From Delphinus delphis (lineage: Eukaryota > Chordata > Mammalia > Artiodactyla > Delphinidae), in assembly GCF_949987515.2 (NCBI RefSeq), contig NC_082690.1:104964400-105028399 (forward strand): a stretch of DNA of 64,000 nucleotides, read 5' to 3'. The stretch's first letter is position 1. Each line of letters starts with the position of its first letter. The notes beneath the pieces are model-generated. The model was not told where the DNA came from, did no database searches, and saw only the letters and a list, made by a program, of their open reading frames with translations. Made by a program: the position numbers and the translations under genes. Positions 21,870-33,800 of the stretch are shown here, in pieces.

Positions 21870-24150
21870 GTCAGACTCTTTTGTGCCCGATGGTCATTTT
21901 CAGTCTCCACGGGGCTGGGGCCTGAGGAGAGGGTCTTGGTGGTGCCAGATCCCCTCCACCTCCACAGCCGGCATCCACGGCCAGCCCAGGCCCAAGCACC
22001 CCGGGGCGGGGAGGGGCTCCCACTCCGCCCCTCCTACCCTGTGGGAGCAGAAGGGGTCTTCCGCCCACTGCCAGGGAAGCAGGAGGAGGTGCCTGCCCTT
22101 TGGTGCCTGGTGTCATGTTTGGACCGACCAAGCCCACCTGGCCCTCCAGGACCCATGCTGAGGACACCCCTGTGGACAGATGAGCACCTCTGCCCTTGGG
22201 GCCACACCACAGTCTCTGGCCTTCGCCTTCTCTGGCTTTGGTCTTACCTCCGGCCTTGCTGTGCAGCCTCCAGTAGAGGTCCCTGAAGCCTGAGCCTGAG
22301 GGATACCCCAGCACCAGGCCTCATGTACCCAGAGGCTCTGTTCAACTTTCTTTTCCCCAAGTCCCTGCCGTCCAGGCCCACACGGGTGATGTCGCTGCTG
22401 CCCGCTCCGTGCAGGACTCTGCTGGCAAGGACTCAGCTCCACGGAGCCTCTGAGGAAATGGCTTTTCAGCTGGGCCTCCAGCACTGGGGTGGAGGAGGTG
22501 GGGATGCATTTCCGATGCAGGGAAGGGCCCGGCAGTCAGGAGTGGCTCAGGTTGGCAGGAGCACTGTGGGAAGGAGCCAGGCCTGGGAGGCCCTGAATGC
22601 AGGCTGAACCCACCCCAGAGCCCAGGGGCACTTAGTGACTGCACGACGAAGATGGCAATGGAGATGCAGCCCGAACCTGGATAGGCTCTGGGGAGTCCTT
22701 GCAGGCTCTGGACCAGGGCTGCATGATGAGAGCTGGCTGTAGAACAAGTTGCTTGTTACCACAGGCAGGACGTGTGGAAGGAGGTGAAGGACAGGAGGCA
22801 GGGAGACGGGTGAAGGGCCACTGATTCTGTCCAGGGAAGAGATGTCATAACGATGGTGGTGGTAAAGGAAGAGATGCAAAGGGGTCAGATGGGAAGAACG
22901 TGGCCCAGTGGGAATGGGCGGGACCTGGGGACGAGACAGAAGTGGGAGTCCAAAATGGCACAGCAGGAGGCCTGTGCTATCACTCAGAGTCACGACAGCC
23001 AGGGAGCAGAGCTGGCCGGAAGGGAAGAGGGTGAATGTGGCTGCATGTGGTTTGGAAACTGCTGATGGATTGCATGGGACATCAGGCACAAAGGTGTCCC
23101 AGAGGGAGCTGAAATGTGGTCCTGGAGGTGGCATCAGGGTGACAGTGGGAACAGACAGGCTTTCAGCTGGGAGAAGCCAGACTGGGAGTCGGGGAGGGAC
23201 AACAGGGGCCCCGGGAAAGGGTTGAGAAGACAGTGGAATTAGGAGTCAAGGGCTGGGGGGGGGGGGGAGTTATGTCTAAGGCCGCAGAAATCAGGAGAGG
23301 CTGGGCCTGAGACAGTCCCGTTAGATTTGGGGTGAAGAGGGCTTGGAGACAGGGTAGCCTCTTTTAAGGAAGATGGAGGCTAGAGAAGGCTGCAGCAGAG
23401 GCAGCCGGCAGGGACTGATTTTAGAGTTCTGGACATTCAGAGGCCTTTAAGCTGTCCTAGACCCAAGGACATTACAATGACCTGATGACACCACACCGTA
23501 GGGTAGCAAAGTGATCCCAGAGAGCACAGAAGCCACCTGGCCACAGTGAGAGGGCAGGGTGAAAATGGCAACTAGGGCCTCCCAGCCCAGAGACGCAGCT
23601 CAAACATCTACATCAAACTATCTGGTCATTTTTTAAATAGGGAGACTGAAACCAGAAGGTCAGTCTTGGCCAAGCCTGGCCACTGCCTCACCAAAACCCA
23701 GGCTAAGGCCAGGGTAAGGACACCGGAGCTCAACCAACGGAGGAGGCCTGCACCCTGGTTCCGGTGTGGGTGGAGGGGCTGGCCCTGATTTCGAAACTCT
23801 CCTTCCTCTCCTGACACTGGCAGCAAAGTGCAGCCTCTGCAAAAGGGATGTACGCGATGGATGAAAGCAGCCACTCACGGTGAACAGCCCTCCAGAAGAC
23901 CTAGAGCTAGCCAGGCCTGCTCCCCCACCCCCCCGTACCCCCATTCCTGACTCCAGTGCACCCCCCACCCCAGGGCAAGGTCCAGCCTGTGGTGTGCCGG
24001 CAGCATACACTGGCCCAGGTCCCTGAGAAAGGTGCTTCAGGCTAAGCTGGTCAGCACTTAGGGGCATCTCAGAGGTGATGGGGAGGCAAGCCCGCACCTC
24101 GCATCCCACCCGCACACACAGGCCTGGTCTGTAACCGCGGGGTCTGGGTA
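21870..24150. other. GRK2-ANKRD13D intergenic spacer
   Basis: No gene recognised. The middle part (about 22600-23600) is purine-rich and resembles old decayed interspersed repeat of L2 style; a poly-G run lies at about 23260. A long antisense open frame (23660-25090) overlaps the downstream CpG island and has no recognisable domain. Confidence 0.6.
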
Positions 24151-24815
24151 AGAACACGGGGTCACAGGCAAGGAACTGCCGGGGAAACGCGCGTACCCCA
24201 AGAGCCACCGGCCCGCGGCCCGCTGAGCACGCACGCGCACACTCGCGCTCACGTCCCGGGGACCCCGGCCCCGCCCCTCGCCGAACCGCCCAGTCTCCGG
24301 ACTCCCTCCTTCCCCTTCCGGACCCGCCAGGATGGGTCTGCGCCGTGTCTGAGACGCCCCCTGCCGGGCGCTGGCGGAGCTGCATCCAGGCCCCGCCCTC
24401 CGGAACGCCCTCCGCAGACCCTTCCCGGCTGAGACCCGGGCTGAGACGCAGGTCCTGGCTTCTGCCCTGGCGCACGTGGCCACCAGGGCTGCTGGGCAGC
24501 ACCCCTCGCCCGCCCCCGGCGAGTGCCGGCCGGGCTGAGGTTTCTGCGGCTGCGAAGCAAGGGCGCGCCAGGCCCGACGCCCCGCCCCGCCTCGGCGCAG
24601 CCCCGCCCGCCGAGCCCGCCGAACCCGCCCTCCCCTCTGCCTGCGCCGCCGCCGCTGCCGCCACTGCCGCGGGGGCGCGGGGGCTGCGGTGGGCACTGCT
24701 CCGGCTCGGCGCGGACGGGAGGCGAAGGGCCCGCGCCAGGCCCGAAGCCGAGGCGGAGCCGGGCCGCCCCCGCCGCGCCCGCCGGCCCGCCCGGGATGAG
24801 GCGCTGAGGCCCAGC
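24150..24815 (+). promoter_or_regulatory. ANKRD13D: ANKRD13D CpG-island promoter and 5' UTR
   Basis: Dense CpG across the first coding exon, with several GC-box (CCGCCC/GGGCGG) words and an NRF1-like CGCACGCGCAC at about 24230. No TATA box. The transcription start probably lies between about 24550 and 24780. Confidence 0.7.
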
Positions 24816-27800
24816 ATGGCAGGCCCGGGCCCCACCTTCCCGCTGCATCGGCTAGTCTGGGCGAACCGGCACCGCGAACTGGAGGCCGCGCTGCACAGCC
24901 GCCAGGTGAGGCCCATCGGGCGCCCGGGCCGTCCTCCTGGTCCCCCACCCAAATCTGTGGTCTGCATCGGGAGGCCGCCTGCCCGGCTCCCTCTTCCCGG
25001 CCCAGAAGAGAGGTCACCTGCCCCTCGAGCTTGGGCTTCTGACCTCGGCTCCCAGCGCTGGGCCTTGCCCTGTCGGTCTCCCCACTTCACACTGCATCCA
25101 GCCTCCGAACTCGCGCCGCACCACCCCTAAGCCAGTCTGAGAAAAGCAGCCCGGTCCTGGTCCCCAAGTCAGTCCAAACTCTTGACAATGGGCAGCTGCA
25201 CCTCTACCAGACCAGGCCCTCCCCCCACCCCACCCCCACCCCTGCCCACCACCACCGGGCCCCCAGCTCTGTCCCTCGCAGAGGGCAGGAGAGGTGGGCA
25301 GGCCCTTCCCACCTACCCCCTCTCCTCCTTTGCCAGGACACTCAGGCCACCCTTTGCCATTTCCACCACCTGTGTGCTGTCCTTATTTCCTGCAGTGACT
25401 CCCAACCCTGTTCATCCCAGTGGCCTTCTTGCCTTGGCCTCTCCTTACTTGCCCTGTGCTGAGTGTCTCATCTCCCCCAGCACGACATCGAACAGGAAGA
25501 CCCCCGGGGGCGCACCCCCCTGGAGCTGGCCGTGTCCCTGGGGAACCTGGAGTCCGTGAGAGTCCTCCTTCGACACAATGCCAACGTGGGCAAAGAGAGC
25601 TGCCAGGGCTGGGCAGGTACTGCAGAGGGCAAAGGGGCTCCCCTGAGGCTGGCAGCGGGGGGTGGTGGTGGTGGTGGTGTGTGGGAGTGAATGGCCAGGC
25701 CTGGAGCCATCTAGAGAGCTCCCCTCAGCAGCCCAGTGCCCCCAGTCCTGCAGGAGGCAGTCAGCACTGGGGACCCTGAGATGGTGCAGCTGGTACTTCA
25801 GTATCGGGACTACCAGAGGGCCACGCAGAGGCTGGCTGGCATTCCGGAATTGCTCAACAAACTCCGCCAGGTACAGCAGGACGTAGAGGTGTGGCCAGTA
25901 AGGGGGGTGTGGGGCGCCATGGAGGGGACCGTGACAGACTATGTGGGGTAACCCTGCCGGGCCTGGCCTTGGAAGGGCACCCAGCCTGTGCAGCATGCTT
26001 TCCTGACACTGTCAGTGAGGTCCCTCTCTCTTGACCCCAACCCAGGGTGATGTAGGAAAGAGAGGCAACTAGGCCCACGTGGATGAGGCTTTTCTCCCTT
26101 TGGAGAGAAAGCCTTTTGCCAGCATAGAGGGTCCTCTAGTGCTAGAAATCTCAACAGAGCTTTAGATCATGGGTCTCCTGGTTAATGCAGATTTACTGAA
26201 AGGCGGATTTCATCCAACTTAGCAGATGCGGCCTGGACTCCTGTCCACCATTCTCAAAGCACACAGTGGGTGGGTAGGGGGCCCCCACTGGGAGAGCACA
26301 CTACCTTGTGCCCTCCACCCCGGGGGCAGGGCCCCAGGGGGTCACTATGCCCCCTTTGCAGATGAGGACTCTGGGATCCAGATGGGGCAGAAGCTCCGCC
26401 AGGGACCCCCAGTGGGCTAGTGGCCAGGTTGAGCCTGGCCCCAGGCTTGCAGATGCTTATAGCCTGATGACTTGCAGACCTTTCAGGCCCCACTTGGCCC
26501 ACCCTTTACTGGGTGGGGTTTGGCTGGGTTGGGGGCAAAGCTGGACCACGGCGGCACATCACACCTCACTGAGGGAATTCCCTGGTTGGCACTCCGTGCT
26601 TTCACTGTGGGGGCTGGGTTTGATCCCTGGTTGGGGAAGGGCTGGGCTTCCAGAAGGGGGCCTGTGGACGAGGGGCTTCCCAGGCCCGCTGGGCCCTGCT
26701 GCAGGCAGGGCCCTGATCGGTGCTCTGGTCTATCTCAGGCCCCCGATTTCTATGTGGAGATGAAGTGGGAGTTCACCAGCTGGGGTGAGTGGGGACCTCT
26801 TGGCTCTCAGGGGCCTGGGCTGGGGCCGTTGGGAAAGAACCTTGGTGACCTCTGTGCCTCCTGCAGTGCCCCTCGTGTCCAAGATGTGCCCGAGTGACGT
26901 GTATCGCGTGTGGAAGCGGGGTGAGAACCTGCGGGTGGACACCAGCCTCCTGGGCTTTGAGCACATGACCTGGCAACGCGGCCGGAGGAGCTTCATCTTC
27001 AAGGGCCAGGGTGAGCTCTGGGGGGCTCCCTGCAGGCACGCAGCAGACCAGGGCCCCCAGGTTCTCCCGTGGCTTGTGAGGACAGTGCTGTCCTCTGTCT
27101 CTGTCTCCAGATGTGTAAATGGAGGTCGGGGTGGAGGGCGTCCAGAGGCTGAGGCCACACCCCGTGGCAGGAGGTGGCTGAGGGCACCACGATAGCCCTC
27201 TGGCCACTGTCTGGTCCTGGCACTTATTCGTCCCCCTCACACCCCCGCGCCGGCTGGCAGAGGCGGGAGCCTTGGTGATGGAAGTTGACCACGACCGGCA
27301 GTTGGTGCACACGGAGACACTGGGGCTCACGCTGCACGAGCCTGAAGCGCTGCTGGCCACCATGCGGCCCAGTGAGGAGCATGTGGCCAGTCGCCTCACC
27401 TCTCCCATCGTCTCCACCCACCTGGACACTCGCAATGTGGCCTTCGAGAGGTTAGTTGGGCCCTGGCCACACTGTGGGTAGTGCCCTCGAGCCTCTAGTT
27501 CAGGCTTCTGGGAGGCTGAGCCCCTCGCAGAGGCTGCTCGGGAGGGGGAGGGGGGTCCCTGCAGACCCGGTGTCTCTTCTGGACCACCTGCTGGTCCTGG
27601 GTCCTGTGGCACCTTCCACCTCCTGCACGCCTGTCTATACTGGCAGCTGTCTCCCTGGGAGGAGGCTGGGTCAGGGAGTCCCCAGTTTCCTGACTTCTGA
27701 CCTCACGTGTTTCCCATAAAAACGAGGATTGAGGCTGCCGTGCAGGGCAGCTGTTTGCAGCAAGGTCGGCTTCTCAGCGGTGCAGCTGTGTCTGGGCCAG

Positions 27801-30800
27801 AGTCCTTTGTGGGTAGCCTAGGAGCCCACCCTTCCGGCAGGGTGTTATTTCTCTGACAACATGTGCCCCAGTTCCAATAACAGACTTCAGAAACACTTTT
27901 TTTCAAAAAACAGCTTTCTTGAGATATAATTTTGTATACTGTACCGTTCACCTATTTAAAGTATGCAGTTCAGTGGTTTTCAGTATCTTCACAGATACGT
28001 AACCGGTACCACCGTCCAATTTTAGAACATTTCCGTCACCTCAGAAAGAAACCCTGTACCCTTTAACAATCAACTCCCAATCAACTGCCTTTAACAATCA
28101 ACAATCCCCTCCCCCCCAGCTAATCTACTTTCTATCTCTATAGGTTTTCCTGTTCTGGATTTTTATATGAATAGAATAATACAATATGTGTGGTCTTTTG
28201 TGACTGGCCTCTTTTGCTTAGCGTCATGTGTTCAAGGTTCAGCCAAGTTGTAGCGTGTAACTGCTACATTCCTTTTTATGGCCAGGTCCGCTGCACGACT
28301 ATACCACATTTTGTTTATTCATTCGTCCATTGATGGACATAAGGATTATTTCCACCTTTTGACTGTTGACTATTTGACTATGAAGAATGCTGCTCTGAGC
28401 GTTAGTGTACAAGTTTTAGTGTGGACATACATTTTCTTTCTCTTGGGTATTTACTTGCGAGTGGAATTGCTAGGTCCTGTGGTGACATGTGGTAATTAAA
28501 CACAGATGTTTAATTGTTTGAAGAGCTGCCAGACTATTTACCAAAGGGGCTGCAGCATTTTACATTCCAGTCAGCGGTATATAAGGGTTCTAATTTCTCC
28601 ACATCTTCACCAACACTTACTGCTCATTATTTATTTATTTATTTTGGTGTTATAACCATCCTAGCAGGTGTGAAGTGGTATTCACTGTGGTTTTGATTTA
28701 CATTTCCTTAATGACTAATGATGTTGAGCATCTTTTCATGTGCTTATTGGCCGTTTGTATATCTTCTTTGGAGAAGTGTCTATTCAGATCCTTTGCCCAT
28801 TTTATCTTTTTCAAAAATTAATTAATTAATTTGGCTGCATTGGGTCTTTGTTGCCGCGCGCGGGCCCCCTCCAGCCGCGGCGGGCGGGGGCCACTCTTCA
28901 CCGGGGTGCATGGGCTTCTCATTGCGGCGGCTTCTCTTGTTGCGGAGCACGGGCTCTAGGTGCACGCTGAGGGCCGTGGCCCGCAGGCCCAGTAGTCGTG
29001 GCCTGCAGGCCCAGTAGTCGCAGCTCGCTGGCTCCAGAGCGCGGGCTCAGTAGTTGTGGCGCACGGGATAAGCTGCTCCGCGGCATGTGGGATCCTCCCG
29101 GACCAGGGGTTGAACCCGTGTCCCCCACATTGGCAGGTGGATTCCCAACCACTGCGCCACCAGGGAAGTCCCCCTTTGCCCATTTTAAAAATTGGGTTAT
29201 CTTTTATTATTGAGTTACAAGAGTTCTTTGTATGTTCTAGGTAGAAATCCCTTATCAGCTACATGATTTGCAAATATTTCCTCCCATTCTGTGGGTTGTC
29301 TTTTCACTTTCTTGATGGTGTCCTTTGAAGCACAAAAGTTTTTAGTTTTCATGAAGTCCACTTTATCTATTTTTCCTTTTGTTGCTCGTGCTTTTAGTGT
29401 CATATCTAACGATACTTTGCCAAATCCAAAGTCATGAAGATTTTCCCCTATGTTTTGTTCTGAAAGTTTTGTAGTTTTCTTACAGTTAGCTCTTTGATTT
29501 ATTTTGAGTTAATATTTGTATATGGTGGGAGGTAAGGATTCAGCTTCATTCTTTTGCATGTGACTATCCACTTGTTCCAGCACCGTTTGTTAAAAAGACT
29601 GTTAATTCCCATTGAATTGTCTTGGCACCCTTGTGGAAAAATCAGTTGACCAGAGATGTATGGGTTTATTTCTAGACTCTCAGTTCTATTCCACTGGTCT
29701 GTATGACTCTCTTTGTGCACTGTCTTAATCACGTGTTGCTTTGTCGTAAGTTTTTGAAATTGGAAAGTATAAGTCTTCCGACTTTGTTCTTCTTTCTCAG
29801 GATTATTTTACGTATTCTGGGTGGGTCCCTTGAAATTGCATATGAATTCCAGATTCAGCTTGTCAATTTCTACAAAGAATTCAGGTGGGATTCTGATAGT
29901 GTTTGTGTTGAATCTGTAAAACAGTTTGGGGAGTGTTGCCATTTTAATAATGTTAAGTCTTCTGCCATGAACGTTGGATATTTTTCCGTTTTAGATCTTT
30001 AATTTTTTTTCAATGATGTTTTGTAGTTTTCAGAGTATAAGTTTTACACTTACAGTAAATACATTTATTCTAAGTATTTTATTCTTTTTGTTATAAATTG
30101 CATTGTTTTCTTGATTACATTTTTGAACTGTTCATTGCAAATCTATAAAAATACAATTGATTTTTATATATTGATCTTACATCCTGCAATCTTGTCAAAC
30201 TCATTTTTTAGGTCTAATGGGTTTTTAGTGGATTCCTCATATTTCTTATATGTAAGACCGTGTCATCTGTTAATAGTTTTACTTCTTCCTTTCTAATCCG
30301 AATGCCTTTTATTTCCTTTTTTTTTGGTCTAAATGCTTTGTCTGGAACCTCCAGTAGAATGTTGAATAGGAGTGGCAGGAACAGACATCTTTATCTTGTT
30401 TCTGATAAAGAAACAAGGGGGAAAGCATTCAGTCTTTCATCATTAAGTGTGACATTAGTTGTGGGTATGCTTTATCAGGCCAAGGAAGTTGCCTTCTGTT
30501 CCTAGTTTGTTGAGTGTTTTTATTGTGAAAGGGTTTGGGTTTTGTCAAATGCCTTTTCTGTGTCTATCGATATGATCACGTGACTTTTATTTTTATTCTA
30601 TTGATATGTGTTGCTATCAGTTAATTTTCAGATGTTGAACCAACCCCGTATCCCTGGGATAAATTTCACTTTGTCGTGGTGTATCATTCTTTTCATGTGT
30701 TGCTAGATTTGGTCGGCTACTATTTTGTGTCCATATTCCTAAGAGGTAATGGTTTATCGTTTTCTTGTCATGTCTTTGCCTGGTTTTAGTATCTGGACAA

Positions 30801-33800
30801 TGCCTCATTGAATGAGTTAGGCAGTGTCACCTCCTTGTCTATTTTTTGCAAGAGTTTGTGAATAACTGGTATTAATTCTTCTTTAAAAGTTTGGTGGGAT
30901 TCTTTGGTGAAGCCATCTGGGCCTGGGCTTTTCTTTGTGGGTACTTTTTGGTTTGTTTTTGTTTTTACTGCTTCAGTCCCATTACTTGTTACAAGTCTGT
31001 TAGATTATCTACTTCTTCTTGAGTTAGTATTGGTAGTTTATGTCTCTCTAGGGTTTGTTTACTTCATCTAAATTATCTGATTTGTTGGGGTACAATTGTT
31101 CATCATATTCTTTTATTTATAATCCTTTTTATTTCTGTAATGTCAGTAGTAATGCCCCCTCTTTCATTTCTGATTCTGGTAGTTTGAGTCTTCCTTCTTT
31201 GTCAATTCCATTGATCTTTTGAAAGAACCAGCTTTTGGTTGAATTGATTTTCTCTATTGTTTTTCTATTCTCCATTTCATTAATTTTCACTCTAATATTT
31301 ATTATTGCCTTCCTTCTGCTTGCTGTGGGTTTACTTTGCTCTTTTCCCAGTGTCTTAATATGGAAGGTTAGCTTATTGATATAAGATCTTTCTTCTTTCT
31401 TAATATAGTTATTTACAGCTATAAGTTTCTTTCTCAGCATTGCTTTAGTTGTGTCCCATAAGTTTTGGTATGTTGTATCTTCGTTTCCATTCATCTCAAA
31501 GTATTTTCTGATTTTGCTTTTGATTTATTCTTTGATCCATTGGTTATTTAGGAGTATGTTGTTTACTCTTCCCATATTCATGAATTTCCCAAGTCATCTT
31601 TTTTCTGTTACTGATTCTGATTTCATTCAGTTTTTTTGTTGTTGTCTTTTTTTAATTTTTTTGCGGTACGCGGGCCTCTGACTGTTGTGGCCTCTCCTGT
31701 TGCGGAGCACAGGCTCCGGACGCGCAGGCTCAGCGGCCATGGCTCACGGGCCCAGCCGCTCTGTGGCATGTGGGATCCTCCTGGACTGGGGCACGAACCT
31801 GTGTCCCCTGCATCGGCAGGTGGACTCTCAACCACTGCGCCACCAGGGAAGCCCAGTTTTTTTTTTTTTTTAATTAAGGTTGCTTTCTTGTTGTTGTTGT
31901 TATTTATTTATTTTATTTATTTATTTTTAGCCACGTTGCCTCTTTGCTGCTGCGCTCGGGCCCTCTCTAATTGCGGTGAGCAGGGGCCGCTCTTCACTGC
32001 AGTGAGTGGGCTTCTCATTGTGGTGGCTTCTCTTGTTGCTGAGCACAGGCTCCAGGCGCGCAGGCCTCAGTAGTTGTGGCACGTGGGCTCAGTAGTTGTG
32101 GCTCGCGGGTCCAGATGGCTCTGCGGCACGTGGGATCCTCCCGGACCAGGGCTTGAACCTGTGTCCCCCGCAGTGGCAGGCGGATTCCCAACCACTGCGC
32201 CACCAGGGAAGCCCTCATTCAGTTGTGATTGGAGAACATTCTGTGTATGATTTCTGTCCTTTCAGTTGTATTGAGGTCTCTTTTATGGCCGAGCCCACGG
32301 TCTATCCTGAAGAATGTTTCACATGCCCTTGAGCAGAATATGTATTCTGTTGTTGGGTGGAGTGATCTAAGGATGTCTATCAAGTCTAGTTCGTAGCGTG
32401 TTCAAGTCTTCTGTTTCCTTGTTGATCTTCTGTCTGCTTGTTCTATCCATTATTGAAAGTGGGGTACTGAAATCTCCAACTATTATTGTTGAATCAGACA
32501 TAGCTTTATTTTTAAATTTTTATTATGGAAAATTTCAAGCACATATGAAAGAAGAGAGACTAGTATGATGTTCTCATCACCCAACTTCAGCATTTATCAA
32601 CATTTTGCCAATCTTTTTTTTAAATTTTTTTTTTGGCCACGCCGAACGGCTTGTGGGATCTTAGTTCCCCAACCAGGGATCGAACCCAGGCCCTCAGCAG
32701 TGAAACCGCTGAGTCCTAACCACTCGACCGCCAGGGAGTTCCCAACATTTTGCCCATCTTGTTGAATCTACCCTTCCTCACTTTTTTCCTGTTTTCTTTT
32801 TTCCCCAACTATTTTAAAGCACGTCCCAGATGTCGTATCATTTCAACAGTAAATGCTTCTGCGTGTGACTCTAACAGATAAGGATGTTTTTAAACCAAGC
32901 CCCAACGCCATTATCACACCTAGCAAAAATTAATAATTCCCCAGTACTTTCTAGTCCTCAGTCCTCTGTTCATTTGTCCCCAGCTGTCCAGGCAGCCTCC
33001 TCAAGGCCCCTGTGTGTTTCACAGCAGGAAGGCAAATTGGAGGGGGTCTTTGGAAGGGACGACTTTGGCCAGAGTTGGGGGGTGTGGGTCCTCATGAGCT
33101 CCTGTTTGGTCTGTTTCAGGAACAAATGTGGTATCTGGGGCTGGCGGTCTGAGAAGATGGAAACCGTTAGCGGCTACGAGGCCAAGGCAGGAGAGGCTAG
33201 TGGTGGGAGCTGGGGTAGGAGACGAGGCCCAGGAAATCTGCCCCTTCTCCACATCCACCCTGTGTGGAGGGAGACCCAGCAGCCCGTGGGCTCCGGATGC
33301 CCTGTGTGGCCATGGGAACAGTGGGGCCCGAGTGCCCAGCCCCTGCTGAGCACGCAGGGATTACCCACAGCACGGGCCCCTACCCGGATCACCGAGATGA
33401 AGCCAGGAGCATTTTACCCTCATTAGTGACTTCCCGGGGTTCAGACCCCACCCCCTCCACTGTGGGGAGTGAGATCCTATCTGTCCCTGGGGACAGGAGG
33501 ACTTGGGTCCTGTGCTGGTGAGGCTGAGTGTGGGCAGCAGGCTCTGAGCCCCCAGCTCCCCCTGTGTCCCCCCTGCTCCCCAGGTATACAGCGCCACCAA
33601 TGTGGAGCTGGTGACACGCACACGCACGGAGCACCTCTCCGATCAGGACAAGTCGAGGAGCAAAGGTAAACCCAGGTGCGCCTGCCTGCTGCCCAGTCAC
33701 ACCGTACGGGGTGGTCACCCTGATCTGGGGTCAGGGCCAGAGTATCTGGGACCAGCTGGAAGGCTTCCCCGTTCCCGTCTGCTCCGCCTTCCACCACAGG

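Larger units (their letters stand above)
27905..32505 (-). mobile_element. Antisense L1M, 3' UTR and ORF2, filling ANKRD13D intron 6
   Basis: The left end (CTTGAGATATAATTTTGTAT) is an antisense L1M 3' end; further right, minus-strand frames read as ORF2 reverse-transcriptase remnants (for example 31129-31494, with [19 protein letters not shown]). Many stops and frameshifts show it is dead. Two later SINE insertions interrupt it (28805-29172 and 31633-32214). It runs opposite to the host gene, the orientation usually tolerated in introns because sense L1 carries poly(A) signals. Confidence 0.85.

Noticed and set aside
23660..25090. 476-codon open frame on the - strand over the ANKRD13D promoter
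   Set aside because: CpG islands have few AT-rich stop codons. The frame is antisense to the verified exon 1 and is low-complexity (Arg/Gly/Ala/Pro-rich) with no recognisable fold.
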